40,325 nucleotides of DNA from Pelotomaculum sp. PtaU1.Bin035 (GTDB lineage: Bacteria; Bacillota; Desulfotomaculia; Desulfotomaculales; Pelotomaculaceae), in contig MVRN01000110.1 in assembly GCA_002067965.1 (NCBI GenBank), positions 1 to 40,325 of the forward strand, read 5' to 3'. Of the stretch, positions 1-8,698 are shown one piece after another (positions within the stretch are counted from its first letter, which is position 1; every line of letters starts with the position of its first letter). The position numbers and the translations under genes were made by a program. A model generated the notes under the pieces. That model saw only the letters and a program-made list of their open reading frames with translations, had not been told where the DNA came from and ran no database searches.

Positions 1-1
1 G

Positions 2-404
2 ACGAACCTGTTTCCATTAATCCAGGCTGACGCAATGGTATTAGATAAAGATATTAATATGCAACTGGAGGAAATTTCCGAATTGCTTCTGAACGAAAAA
101 GAAATTCGGCAGCTTATTCTAAACCTGGTTCGCAACGGGTGGGAATCTGATTATCAGAACCTACATGGACGACAAAGATGTGGTTTTATCAGTGCAGGAT
201 CAAGGTAAAGGGATCGAGTCCGATATACTTGAAAAGATAGGCACTCCTTTCTTTACTACTAAAGATAATGGTACAGGCTTAGGGATGGCAGTTTGTTATG
301 GCATTGCTGCCAGGCATAACGCCCTTATCAATATAGAAACCAGTTCTGCGGGCACAACTTTTTTCGTTAGGTTCCCTGGGGGAGGCATAGGAATTATAAC
401 TTAA
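2..404 (+). pseudogene. C-terminal remnant of a sensor histidine kinase, broken by an out-of-frame deletion
   Basis: The left edge cuts into this gene. Reading from base 2, one frame encodes an N-box-like end (NEKEIRQLILNLVRNG, about 86-139). The matching continuation is in another frame from about base 138 (GGNLIIRTYMDDKDVVLSVQ), followed by the G1 box (DQGKGI), an F-box (TPFFTTK) and the G2 box (GTGLGMAV) up to the stop at 402-404. These are the ATP-binding motifs of a HATPase_c domain, as in PAS/sporulation-type kinases. Between the N-box NG and the GGNL segment the usual stretch of about seven residues (LEAMP-like) is missing and the frame changes, so a short deletion near 137-138 has probably inactivated it. 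An internal ATG at 165 could only give a 79-residue fragment without the N-box. A sequencing error is possible but would have to remove several codons. Confidence 0.75.
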
Positions 405-496
405 TCAACATCTACCAAATAAAATTTATTAGTCAATGTTACAAATTGAGATATTTTTCGCTGCCAGGTAAAAATAAGAAATATATCTTTATATGA

Positions 497-526
497 AAAT
501 CCTACGGGTATAAACTTGTAGGATTT
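497..526 (+). terminator. Hairpin after the kinase remnant, possible terminator
   Basis: A perfect 9-bp stem (AAATCCTAC / GTAGGATTT) with a 12-base loop lies 90 bases after the kinase remnant. The following bases are only moderately T-rich (cttgtgtt), so it is at best a weak intrinsic terminator. The rest of 405-669 is AT-rich with no supported gene. It ends in a purine-rich ribosome site (gggggaag, 655-662) for the next gene. Confidence 0.4.
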
Positions 527-669
527 CTTGTGTTAACGGAGACTTTATTGCCAGTAAATTTGAATTAGCTTCATAATAAAGTTTTCATCATAAAAATAAA
601 TAAAAATTATATGAAACGTAAATTCTAATAACATCTAACATCACTTTTGATAACGGGGGAAGCCTATTT

Positions 670-1683
670 ATGAAGTTAAAAGTACTAAAAAAAATCCTGC
701 CAAGTTCATACACTCTGAATACGGCTCAAAAACCAATGCATGCGGGGGAGATTTTCTATCTCTGGGACGCCCTGACGGCAAGCTACCAGGTAGTCAATAT
801 CGGGGAAACCTACTATATGAACACTCAGGATAGGGATATCCACATATTCCTGAAAGGGCTTGTTGAAGGCATCCAATTATTTAGAATACCCAAAATTGAG
901 AATCTCCTAAAAGACGCAGGTTTTGCCGTGCCCCCGCGTCCGGCCACCAAAACCCTGCAGGGTAAACCGGGGGTGGGTCAGGATGTTAAATTATCCGATG
1001 AAGAAGTATTAAAGGTTCTGCTGACCTTAGCCCACTCTTTATTGGTCCTTGACGCAAGAGGAGTGGGGATTGCCACCACTAATGAGGCCATCCGTGGCGT
1101 TTTTATCGACCTTCTGAAAAAAACTATCATAGCCCATGAGGCTTTAATGCAACTGGGAAGCGGAAGACAGGCCTTTACCCCGCCCCCTCCCGCCACTGCA
1201 TCGCCCGGCGCCCTTAATCTGGGGGAAGCCTACTGGCTATGGGATCAACTGGGCAACAGGCATTCCACCATTGTCCTCCTTGAAACCTATATCAGCAACA
1301 CCAAAGACACGGAATTAATAAAGGAACTCGAATATGGTTTGTATAAAGTAGCCTTTCCCCAATTGGAAAAGCTTGAGATGATCCTAAAGAACGAAGGATT
1401 TACTGTTCCGGCCCGGCCTGTCTCCCGGATCAAGCGGCAGCATGCCGGCAGGACCGGAAAAATTATCGTAAGGGATAGTGAAGTTCTCAGCATTGTGATT
1501 ACTGCAACCCAGGTAAATCTTGATATGCACATGAACGCTCTGGGGTCTGCCTACCGCGAAGACGTCAGAGAGCTCTTGAAAAGTTTTGTTTTTGAAGATA
1601 TAGACTATTTGGCTAAGTTAATAAAGCTTGGGAATAAACGGGATCTCATGGAATATCCGCCAAAAGTGACGGCAAAAGTTTGA
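670..1683 (+). CDS. DUF3231 family protein, two internal repeats (copy 1)
   Basis: This 337-residue protein matches the DUF3231 family as I recognise it, common in spore-forming Firmicutes and of unknown function. It contains two homologous halves, about residues 20-170 and 183-330. Each starts with a GE-x-Y/F-x-LW motif (AGEIFYLW; LGEAYWLW) and carries a GF-x-VP-x-RP motif (GFAVPPRP at 84-91; GFTVPARP at 243-250). Both halves look mostly helical. There is no signal peptide or membrane segment. The ATG at 670 follows a good purine-rich ribosome site. The next gene is a close paralogue 16 bases downstream, so the two are probably co-transcribed. DUF3231 proteins have been linked to spores by occurrence only; no reaction can be assigned. 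Confidence 0.85.
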   Translation: MKLKVLKKILPSSYTLNTAQKPMHAGEIFYLWDALTASYQVVNIGETYYMNTQDRDIHIFLKGLVEGIQLFRIPKIENLLKDAGFAVPPRPATKTLQGKPGVGQDVKLSDEEVLKVLLTLAHSLLVLDARGVGIATTNEAIRGVFIDLLKKTIIAHEALMQLGSGRQAFTPPPPATASPGALNLGEAYWLWDQLGNRHSTIVLLETYISNTKDTELIKELEYGLYKVAFPQLEKLEMILKNEGFTVPARPVSRIKRQHAGRTGKIIVRDSEVLSIVITATQVNLDMHMNALGSAYREDVRELLKSFVFEDIDYLAKLIKLGNKRDLMEYPPKVTAKV

Positions 1684-1699
1684 AAAAGGAGTGAAAAAA

Positions 1700-2719
1700 A
1701 TGCGGATTAAAATTTTAAAAAAAATACTTCCGTCATCCTATACCTTGAACACCGCCAACAAACCCATGCATGCGGGTGAAATATATCATCTCTGGGAATC
1801 CCTCACTGCTTCTCATCAGTTAATAAATGCCCTGGAAACCTTTCAAATGAACACTGATGATAAAGAAATGCACACACTTATACAGGCTTTCGCGGATCGC
1901 ATGAGAAACCAGCGCATACCCAAGCTGGAAGGCCTCCTCAAAGACGCCGGCTTTACTGTTCCACCCCGCTCGGCCACCAAGACATTCCAGGGAAAACCGG
2001 GGATCGGCAATGAAACCAAAGTTTCCGATGAGGAAATCATCAGAATTATGTTTAACTTGTCAAAAGCTTTGATAAATCTTGACGGGCGGGCTATAGCTAC
2101 AGTTATAACAGAAGATTCTATCAGAGAGTTATTTATTGAGCTTGTTGAACAGGATATGAAAGGCCACGATTATATCATTACTTTCGGCAGGAGCAGGCAG
2201 GCCTTTAACCAGCCCCCTCTGTCTGTATCCGAACCAAAAGGACCTACAATTGGTGATGCCTACTGGCTCTGGGCTGAAATGGAATTCTACAGGAACTCCA
2301 GTATCATCCTGTTGGAATCCTATTTAAACAATACCAATGACAAAGAGCTGAAAAAACTCCTGGAACATGGTTTATATAAGATCGCCTATCCCCAGCTGAA
2401 TAAGCTTGAACAGACTTTAAAAGCCGCTGGATTTACAGTGCCGCCCCGGCCTGTAACCAGGATGCATCAGCGGCCTGCCGGGATAATCGGCCAAATCGTT
2501 TTATCCGACAGTGAAGTTACCAGTGTTATCATAACAGCAAGTCAATTTCTTTTAAACCAGCATATTAGGGCCTTTACTGCTACCTACAATGACGACTACA
2601 GGGCAATTTTCAGAAGATTCATAGTGGAAGAAAAAGACAATATTAAAAGGCTTACCCGGCTAGGAAAGATCAGAAATCTTATGCTTCCCCCTCCCCATGT
2701 CACATCTAAAAGGGGCTAG
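1700..2719 (+). CDS. DUF3231 family protein, two internal repeats (copy 2)
   Basis: A tandem paralogue of the preceding gene. They share near-identical starts (KILPSSYTLNTA then KPMHAGEI) and the same two-repeat plan, with GFTVPPRS and GFTVPPRP motifs. The frame is open from a GTG at 1691, but AAAGGAG (1684-1690) overlaps or abuts that codon. The ATG at 1700 is 9 bases from the ribosome site and gives MRIKILKKILPSS, which aligns with MKLKVLKKILPSS of copy 1, so 1700 is chosen (339 residues). By eye the two proteins are roughly half to 60% identical, which suggests an old duplication with both copies kept. The function is unknown. Together the pair encodes four DUF3231 units. Confidence 0.85.
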   Translation: MRIKILKKILPSSYTLNTANKPMHAGEIYHLWESLTASHQLINALETFQMNTDDKEMHTLIQAFADRMRNQRIPKLEGLLKDAGFTVPPRSATKTFQGKPGIGNETKVSDEEIIRIMFNLSKALINLDGRAIATVITEDSIRELFIELVEQDMKGHDYIITFGRSRQAFNQPPLSVSEPKGPTIGDAYWLWAEMEFYRNSSIILLESYLNNTNDKELKKLLEHGLYKIAYPQLNKLEQTLKAAGFTVPPRPVTRMHQRPAGIIGQIVLSDSEVTSVIITASQFLLNQHIRAFTATYNDDYRAIFRRFIVEEKDNIKRLTRLGKIRNLMLPPPHVTSKRG

Positions 2720-3150
2720 GCATCTAAAATGTTCCGGTGAACTTACCCTTTCCGACCCTTCCGGCCAGATCATCAAAATTATCATGAGTGAATCTTAGGT
2801 CGAACTATTCATCAAATAGCATAGAGCGTTTGCATATGAAAATCCTTCAAGCTTAGCTTGCGGGAATATCTCATATCTCAGTGGGGGTAATTTTATGGCT
2901 AGTAAGTTTATATAGGCAAAGTAAATTAAAGCGGCTTTATCCACAGTTTAAGAGTTAACAGCGTACTAGTTTCAATTACAATACTCAAATATTTTCACAT
3001 AGCCTAAATGAGGGATTGCCAAATGCATCAGTTGATGGAACGGCAACATTAACATTGTATAGACAGCTAAAGAATCAGAATCCTACTATAGATATAACAG
3101 AACCATCCACAAATCAGTCATTTATACAAGTTAGTTATTATTTTTCCAAT
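2720..3150. other. AT-rich intergenic region with no convincing gene
   Basis: No supported gene lies between the second DUF3231 gene and the metK terminator. A short protein-like stretch (GELTLSDPSGQIIKI, ending at a stop at 2796-2798) has no start or ribosome site and may be a gene fragment. At 2834-2846 there is a 13-base match (atatgaaaatcct) to 491-503 upstream of the first DUF3231 gene. Each copy is followed by a hairpin, and about 60 bases later by a similar GCYAGTAARTTT segment (550-562 and 2898-2910). The open frame at 3016-3336 runs over the metK terminator and the metK 3' end in antisense and is not credible. Confidence 0.5.
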
Positions 3151-3178
3151 AAAAAAGCAGCCCCTGTTAAAAGGCTGC
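3151..3178 (-). terminator. Rho-independent terminator of metK
   Basis: On the minus strand a GCAGCC / GGCTGC stem with a 10-base loop is followed directly by six T residues, about 70 bases after the metK stop. This is a classic intrinsic terminator. Confidence 0.85.
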
Positions 3179-3248
3179 CTGAAGGTCCAGTAAACAAGCC
3201 ACCTGAGCCGTTAAATGACTCAGTCTCATATCTATATCTGCCTCTTTT

Positions 3249-4439
3249 TTACAAACCAGAGTCCCGCCTGAGCGCTTCCGCCTTGTCGGTGCGCTCCCAT
3301 GGCAGATCGAGATCGTTTCTCCCGAAGTGTCCGTAAGCCGCCACCTGCTTATAGATCGGCCGGCGCAAGTCAAGTCCTTTAATGATGGCCGCCGGGCGCA
3401 AGTCGAAGTGTTCCCGCACCAAATCAACCAGGGTCTCCTCATTAACCTTGCCGGTGCCGAAAGTTTCCACCATTATTGAAACCGGGCGGGCCACCCCAAT
3501 GACGTAAGCTAATTGAATCTCACATTTTTCAGCCAAACCGGCAGCCACGATGTTTTTAGCCACATAGCGGGCGGCGTAGCTGGCGGAGCGGTCAACTTTG
3601 GTGGGATCCTTGCCGGAGAAAGCCCCTCCTCCGTGGCGGGCCATGCCGCCGTATGTATCCACAATAATCTTCCGTCCGGTCAGGCCGGTGTCTCCCTGGG
3701 GCCCGCCAATAACAAAGCGGCCGGTGGCGTTGACCAGGTAACGGGTCGAACCGCCGAGCAAATCCGGGGGAATAACCGGTTTAATCACCTGTTCCAGCAT
3801 ATCCTTACGGATTTCTTCAAGCGTCACTTTGGGGTGATGCTGGGAGCCAATGACGACACTGTCCACCCGCAGCGGGCGGCCGCCATCGTATTCAACGGTC
3901 ACCTGGGTTTTTCCGTCTGGCCTGAGATAGGGAACCAGCCCGCTTTTCCGGACCTCCGCCAGGCGCCTCGCCAGCCGGTGGGCCAGTGAAATGGGCAGCG
4001 GCATCAATTCCGGTGTCTCGTTAGTGGCATAGCCGAACATCATCCCCTGATCTCCGGCGCCGGTGGCCTCCAATTCATCTTTAGAATCCTCGCAGCCCCG
4101 GGTTTCCAGCGCATGGTCCACCCCCTGGGCGATATCACCCGACTGCTCGTCAATGGAGGTGATCACCGCGCAAGTATCGCAGTCAAAGCCATATTTCGCC
4201 CTGGTGTAGCCGATCTCCCGGATAGTCTCCCGGGCTATCTTAGGAATATCAATATAACAATCGGTCGTAATCTCGCCGCTGACCAGAACAAGGCCGGTAG
4301 TAACCAGAGTTTCGCAGGCTACACGGGCGAACGGGTCATTTTGGTAAATAGCGTCAAGGACCGCGTCAGAAATCTGGTCGGCTATTTTATCAGGGTGTCC
4401 CTCGGTTACCGACTCGGAAGTAAATAAGCGGCTGGCCAT
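3249..4439 (-). CDS. metK: S-adenosylmethionine synthase (MetK)
   Basis: Makes S-adenosylmethionine from methionine and ATP; cytosolic. The full-length protein (396 residues, normal for MetK) has the family signatures: the N-terminal [16 protein letters not shown] motif, the central [12 protein letters not shown] hexapeptide region, and the phosphate-binding loop [16 protein letters not shown]. The frame is open to a GTG at 4448, but AAGGAG overlaps that codon. The ATG at 4439 sits 8 bases after the ribosome site and gives the usual [18 protein letters not shown] start. A strong promoter and a hairpin lie in the roughly 105-base leader. An S-box SAM riboswitch, common before metK in Firmicutes, is not visible. 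An intrinsic terminator follows. Confidence 0.97.
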   Translation of the reverse strand: MASRLFTSESVTEGHPDKIADQISDAVLDAIYQNDPFARVACETLVTTGLVLVSGEITTDCYIDIPKIARETIREIGYTRAKYGFDCDTCAVITSIDEQSGDIAQGVDHALETRGCEDSKDELEATGAGDQGMMFGYATNETPELMPLPISLAHRLARRLAEVRKSGLVPYLRPDGKTQVTVEYDGGRPLRVDSVVIGSQHHPKVTLEEIRKDMLEQVIKPVIPPDLLGGSTRYLVNATGRFVIGGPQGDTGLTGRKIIVDTYGGMARHGGGAFSGKDPTKVDRSASYAARYVAKNIVAAGLAEKCEIQLAYVIGVARPVSIMVETFGTGKVNEETLVDLVREHFDLRPAAIIKGLDLRRPIYKQVAAYGHFGRNDLDLPWERTDKAEALRRDSGL

Positions 4440-4482
4440 AATTATCACTCCTTACATTAGTACAAGCTCCAAGTATAAAATT

Positions 4483-4503
4483 AAACCTCCTGCTCAGAGG
4501 TTT
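4483..4503 (-). promoter_or_regulatory. Hairpin in the metK leader, possible attenuator
   Basis: In the predicted metK transcript, AAACCTC and GAGGTTT form a perfect 7-bp stem with a 7-base loop, followed by AATTTTATA. It lies about 45 bases before the start codon. It could be a weak terminator or a stabilising hairpin. No ligand-binding fold can be recognised. Confidence 0.4.
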
Positions 4504-4552
4504 GATCGGTCATTTGACACTTTATTCATCACGGGTATAAAAACCATATCCT

Positions 4553-4582
4553 ATTCTAGCAAAAAAGGGTGAGAAATGTCAA
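4553..4582 (-). promoter_or_regulatory. Sigma-A type promoter for metK
   Basis: On the minus strand TTGACA (4577-4582) is followed after 18 bases by TAGAAT (4553-4558). That is a perfect -35 and a 5/6 -10 box, placed between the ylmC stop and metK. The predicted start is near 4546. A weaker alternative, TTGCTA-N17-TATACC, lies at 4534-4562. Confidence 0.6.
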
Positions 4583-4623
4583 CAATGGCCGGTATGATAC
4601 AATATGTCGGGCACGTATTCTTA

Positions 4624-4860
4624 TTATTCAATCTCTACCAGTACAGTATGAATACCGATCTTTTTTACCTTTTCCCAGGGGACTTCCACATCCTTACCGG
4701 CACTCAAGAAACCGAAATATTTCCTTCCGCCGGATAACACCAGTGAAAGCACTTTCCCGGTCTCCAAGTCGATATGAACATCTTTTACCGGACCTAATTT
4801 CGCGCCATCAGCCATATTTACCGTGTCTCTCAGGCTCAGTTCGGAAATTTTGAATGGCAT
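4624..4860 (-). CDS. YlmC/YmxH family sporulation PRC-barrel protein
   Basis: A 78-residue PRC-barrel protein. The sequence from MPFKISELSLRDTVN through the GPVKDVHIDLETGKVLSL segment fits the YlmC/YmxH family, small proteins found across endospore formers and linked to sporulation, with no known reaction. The length is typical. The frame is open to a GTG at 4869, but the GGAGG site overlaps it, and the ATG at 4860 has normal spacing (about 8 bases). It lies between murJ and metK on the same strand, about 105 bases after murJ. The metK promoter starts just past its stop, so ylmC probably belongs to the murJ transcript. Confidence 0.85.
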   Translation of the reverse strand: MPFKISELSLRDTVNMADGAKLGPVKDVHIDLETGKVLSLVLSGGRKYFGFLSAGKDVEVPWEKVKKIGIHTVLVEIE

Positions 4861-4964
4861 CCCGGACACCTCCTCACATCAGCGTATGCCATTCATCCCG
4901 CAAAGGTTCACATTTTCAGTTATGAAAAACACCGGGTAACGGTTTATCAAAAGCGCCTGCCGAA

Positions 4965-6545
4965 CTAGCTGTTTTCCCTCCCGCCGGTAATAAAGCCCTT
5001 TAAAAAATTCCATAAAATATAAAACTCCTCAATCCTGAAAGCAACGGCAGATGCTGTAAACACTGCCACGCCTGCCAATACGGCAGTCCCCACCTGAAAG
5101 GCGAGGCCAAACGCGTCACGCGCATCGGCAAATCCGGCCAAAGCGGCACTAACGCCGTAACTGGCCACTGCCGTCAAGCCGGTTGCCGCTAATACAGACA
5201 GGGTAAATTTTAGGAAACCAACCCATTTTAAAAAAGCTACTTTCTTATTAAGAAAGATCATAAAAAGCGCGGTACCGGTTAGTGAAGCGAGTGAATTGGC
5301 CAGGGCCAAGCCGCCGTGTTGAAAAAATCTTATTAATAATACACTTAAAACAAGGTTAACCAAAACAGTTATCAGGGTTAGCTTTACCGGTGTCCTGGTA
5401 TCCTGTAATGAGTAAAAAGCTTTGGTAAGAATGATATTCGCAGCCTGCCCGGCCAACCCGACAGAATAAAAAAGCAAAGCAACGGAAGTCAATTCCACGG
5501 CCCGCTGATCAAACTCTCCCCGCTGGAAGAGCAAGGCGACAATAGGATAGCGTAATACTATCAAGCCCGCACTGGCTGGAACCATCCCCAAAATCATTAT
5601 TTTTAGCAACCTTGTTAAAGTATAAGAAAATTCTTCGCGCTCTCCTATTGCAGACAGTCTGGTGAGAGTTGGAAAAACCGCGGTACCCAGAGCAAGCACA
5701 AAAAGGCTGATTGGAAATTGAACCAGCTTATTGGCAAAATTAAGTGATGAGATGCTTCCGGAAGGCATGCCGGATGCAAAAATACGTTCAATTAAGATGT
5801 AAGCCTGGTTGACTGTTATTCCTAATGCCGCAGGCATGATCAGCCTAAAAACCTTTTTAACGCCGGGATGGCCGAGTTCGAGCGCGGGACTGTACCGGCA
5901 ACCGGCGCGGATGAGGGCGGGGATCTGTATGAAAGCCATTATCGCCATGGCGATCACAGTACCCGCGGCTAAACCGTAAATTCCGTAAATACTGCCCAGA
6001 GTAAGGGCGCTGATAATGATAACCAGATTATTAGCCACATTTGAAAAAGCAGGAATGCCAAATATATTATTTGCGTTCAGCAGCCCGGCAAAGAGAGAAG
6101 CCCACCCGGAAAAGATCAGCAGGGGAAACATAATTGCGGCTAGTTCAGCTGCCAGCTTCGCCGTTTCATCCGGAAGCATAGGGGCAATCAGCCTGACAAT
6201 ACCAGCGGCGCCCAGTATGCCCGCCGCTGAAATAATAAAGAATAATATTGTAACCGTGTTAAACACGGTATTAAATATTCTCCAGGCCTCATGCTTGTCT
6301 TTTTTTGTTGAAAATTCAATAAATACGGGCACCACCACGGCTGCCAGAGACCCGCTTATTATAAAAAAAAGCAAATTTGGCGCTGTAAAAGCCACCAGAT
6401 ATGCGTCGGTAGCCGCGGAGGCGCCAAACTGACGGGCTATCACCATATCGCGGATCAGCCCAAGAAACCTCGACAGCAGGTTGAAAAAAGCAATTAATAT
6501 TGTTATCTTGAAAATCATGACACCTGTAGCTGATTTTTTCACCAT
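4965..6545 (-). CDS. murJ: MurJ/MviN family lipid flippase (first paralogue)
   Basis: A 526-residue polytopic membrane protein of the MOP/MATE-like MurJ family. These proteins move lipid-linked oligosaccharides, classically peptidoglycan lipid II, across the cytoplasmic membrane. The N-terminus (LLSRFLGLIRDMVIARQFGAS-type) and the repeated hydrophobic segments over the whole length, about 14 helices, are characteristic. The length is normal. The start is ATG at 6545, directly followed by GTG; AAAGGA lies a few bases upstream, so either codon could be used. An extended -10 promoter is present at 6588-6596. A second MurJ homologue at 19994-21565 sits inside the polysaccharide cluster, so this copy is the better candidate for the housekeeping lipid II flippase. 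That assignment is inference. Confidence 0.9.
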   Translation of the reverse strand: MVKKSATGVMIFKITILIAFFNLLSRFLGLIRDMVIARQFGASAATDAYLVAFTAPNLLFFIISGSLAAVVVPVFIEFSTKKDKHEAWRIFNTVFNTVTILFFIISAAGILGAAGIVRLIAPMLPDETAKLAAELAAIMFPLLIFSGWASLFAGLLNANNIFGIPAFSNVANNLVIIISALTLGSIYGIYGLAAGTVIAMAIMAFIQIPALIRAGCRYSPALELGHPGVKKVFRLIMPAALGITVNQAYILIERIFASGMPSGSISSLNFANKLVQFPISLFVLALGTAVFPTLTRLSAIGEREEFSYTLTRLLKIMILGMVPASAGLIVLRYPIVALLFQRGEFDQRAVELTSVALLFYSVGLAGQAANIILTKAFYSLQDTRTPVKLTLITVLVNLVLSVLLIRFFQHGGLALANSLASLTGTALFMIFLNKKVAFLKWVGFLKFTLSVLAATGLTAVASYGVSAALAGFADARDAFGLAFQVGTAVLAGVAVFTASAVAFRIEEFYILWNFLKGFITGGRENS

Positions 6546-6587
6546 CTCATCCTTTTCAAAGGAGATGTTAATACTGAAACCACCTTA

Positions 6588-6596
6588 ATTATAGCA
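6588..6596 (-). promoter_or_regulatory. Extended -10 promoter for murJ-ylmC
   Basis: On the minus strand TGCTATAAT forms a perfect -10 box with a TGn extension, about 43 bases before the murJ start. No good -35 is seen 17 bases upstream, which fits an extended -10 promoter. Confidence 0.5.
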
Positions 6597-6680
6597 CACC
6601 CAACTAACTTTATAACCATGTTATCTTTTCATTCATCACCTGAGGATGGTTGAAGCAATGTTTAAAGTATAAGAAAAGAA

Positions 6681-6703
6681 GGCCCTGGTTTTTCTTCCGG
6701 ACC
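6681..6703 (-). terminator. Possible terminator after the SLH peptidase gene
   Basis: On the minus strand GGTCC and GGGCC can pair, with one G-U pair, and are followed by a pyrimidine-rich TTCTTTTCTT tail. They lie about 40 bases after the stop of the SLH peptidase. The stem is short, so support is moderate. Confidence 0.4.
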
Positions 6704-6744
6704 TCCCGCTTTAATAGTCAGCACCCCAAAATTCTTTTATTTTA

Positions 6745-8664
6745 TTAATCCACTCCGGCCAGCCGCGCCAGTATAACAGCCGCTTCAGCCCTGGTAGAAG
6801 CCCGCTCCAGTCCGTAGCCGCCATCGGGGTAACCGTTGAATATACCCATTGCCAGGGGACTCTGGAGCGCCAGGTAAGGATATTTTACCTTGAAAAACCC
6901 TTCTATGAAGGCCACCATCTCACCCCTGGTAACCGGGTCGTCCGGCCTGAACCACCCGCCGGGGCATTCTCCGGCATCGATCATGCCGGTAGAAAGAGCC
7001 GAATTGACCAAATTATAAGCCCAGTGCTCTTCAGGAACATCCAATAAATATTGGCCCGTCTGGCTGCCGGCAGCCCCGGAGCGCAGGGACTTTACCAGAA
7101 GAGCCAGGAATTCCGCCCTTGTAATTTGATTATCCGGCCCAAATGTACCGTCCGGATAGCCGCTGATCAGACCCATGCCGGCCAGGCGGCCAACATAACC
7201 GGCTGCCCAGTTGCCGGCCATGTCGCTAAACGCGGCAGTTGCAGGCTGCTGTGGAGAGATCAGGCGGTCATCCAGTTTGTCCTTCTCGCTTAAGTCCAGC
7301 GAAAAATCATAGCTATATACTTTAACCAACTGATATGTCACAATTGTCTTATCTTTCATCACACCGGCCACAAGGTCGTACACACCCGCCCCGGGAAGCG
7401 TCACCTCCTGCGCGAATACCCCTTCCGGCAGCATTTTTAAAGGCTGGTAAACTTCGCAAGCGTCACCCTTTGTAAAAATTACCGCCTCATATTCCGGCAT
7501 ATTGAGATTAAAGGTACCCCTAACCTCCAGCCTGCGGCCGCCGGCCAGTACAGTGTTTGTATTCTCCATGCCGTTTACCGGCAGCGCGGTGACGTCAGGC
7601 GCCGGGTGGAAATAAAGCTTGCCATATTCCGCCGGGATAACGTCAGGCTCCGCCGCCAGCTCTTGAAAGTATTTTGCCAGCGCGCTCTTCAAAGCCGGGC
7701 CCGGCGGTCCGTAGGCTCCGGCGTGGGGCGGCCGGGCCGCGTCCTCGCCGCCACAGGAAACCCGGAAGTCTTCAGCAAAGTTTTCGGCGGTGGAATCCGC
7801 CCAGCTACCCTGCCGCCACGTCTTGCCGCGCAGCTCCAGGTACTGCCGCCAACGCTTATCCTGACTGGAATAATTTCCAATATACCGGTAATGCATAAAG
7901 TGGCCGGCTTCGTGGGCTATCGCCGATTCCGCACCCTGTCCGTTTACACTGTGGACTGCCGAAATGAAAGACGCTTCCTCCACCTGGGGCAGCAGCCTGC
8001 TGTAGGCGAAACCGCCAAGGCCCCGGAATTCATATGGCATCAAAAAGAGAGTATAACCTTTGAGAGCCTTCTCCGGCAGCGACAACCCGTTCAGGACCTT
8101 AACCGCGGTTTCCAGCGGGACATACCGGTCTTCCCCCGCCGGTAAATATTCAACCGTGCCCATATTGCCTTCGACCTCACTCATACTGCCGCGCCTGATG
8201 TCAGGGTAAATTTCTTTAAAATCGGTCTCTTTAAGGACACCTTTTCCGGCCAATTCCAGGAAGGCCTCCCTGGCTGCCCTGGCGGCGCCAAGAACGTGGA
8301 GCTTGCCCGACGGCTTGGCCGGATAAATTACATATTCCCGCTCCTGGTCAAAGTATGCTTCAGTAACGGCAATTCTGGTCATGAGCGAGGCAATGGCCTG
8401 CCATTCGGCATAAACCAATGACCTGGCTTTTTCCGGATCTCCTGTATAGTTGTTATAAATCTCCTGGAGGTGCAAGTAGTCCTCATAAGACCACTGGTTA
8501 AAGAGAACAGGCTGATCCATAAAAAGCCCAATCTCGCCGCCCGGTTCTTGTCCCTCTTCCGCGCCGGCAGCGCCGGCCGGCAGCGCCGGGACAAGGAAAG
8601 CAGCAAACAGCACCGACGCCAGCGCTAAAACAAAAATTCTAAGCAGATAACTGATTTTCAACAA
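6745..8664 (-). CDS. SLH-anchored, secreted HExxH metallopeptidase
   Basis: A predicted secreted, wall-anchored zinc peptidase. With the TTG start at 8664 (GAGGTG site 6-8 bases upstream) the protein has 639 residues and begins with a signal peptide (basic MLKISYLLRIF, a hydrophobic core, then an Ala-rich cleavage region near 34). A zinc motif HEAGH is at about 251-255, and an ENFAEDF segment about 43 residues later can supply the third, glutamate ligand. This is a gluzincin layout, reminiscent of lethal-factor/Pro-Pro-endopeptidase-like (ATLF) enzymes, but that family link is not proven. The C-terminus carries SLH modules at about 478-524 and 542-590, and a weaker third at 598-638. SLH modules bind pyruvylated wall polysaccharide, consistent with csaB in the same window. 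TTG at 8661 is an alternative start. Substrate unknown. Confidence 0.8.
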   Translation of the reverse strand: MLKISYLLRIFVLALASVLFAAFLVPALPAGAAGAEEGQEPGGEIGLFMDQPVLFNQWSYEDYLHLQEIYNNYTGDPEKARSLVYAEWQAIASLMTRIAVTEAYFDQEREYVIYPAKPSGKLHVLGAARAAREAFLELAGKGVLKETDFKEIYPDIRRGSMSEVEGNMGTVEYLPAGEDRYVPLETAVKVLNGLSLPEKALKGYTLFLMPYEFRGLGGFAYSRLLPQVEEASFISAVHSVNGQGAESAIAHEAGHFMHYRYIGNYSSQDKRWRQYLELRGKTWRQGSWADSTAENFAEDFRVSCGGEDAARPPHAGAYGPPGPALKSALAKYFQELAAEPDVIPAEYGKLYFHPAPDVTALPVNGMENTNTVLAGGRRLEVRGTFNLNMPEYEAVIFTKGDACEVYQPLKMLPEGVFAQEVTLPGAGVYDLVAGVMKDKTIVTYQLVKVYSYDFSLDLSEKDKLDDRLISPQQPATAAFSDMAGNWAAGYVGRLAGMGLISGYPDGTFGPDNQITRAEFLALLVKSLRSGAAGSQTGQYLLDVPEEHWAYNLVNSALSTGMIDAGECPGGWFRPDDPVTRGEMVAFIEGFFKVKYPYLALQSPLAMGIFNGYPDGGYGLERASTRAEAAVILARLAGVD

Positions 8665-8698
8665 ATAAATCACCTCACGCCTTAAATAAACTTTTCTA

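Noticed and set aside
3016-3336. 106-codon plus-strand frame
   Set aside because: It runs through the metK terminator and the antisense of the metK 3' end, and has no ribosome site.
4440-4620. SAM riboswitch before metK
   Set aside because: The S-box core sequences and four-way helices are not seen; only one hairpin is present.
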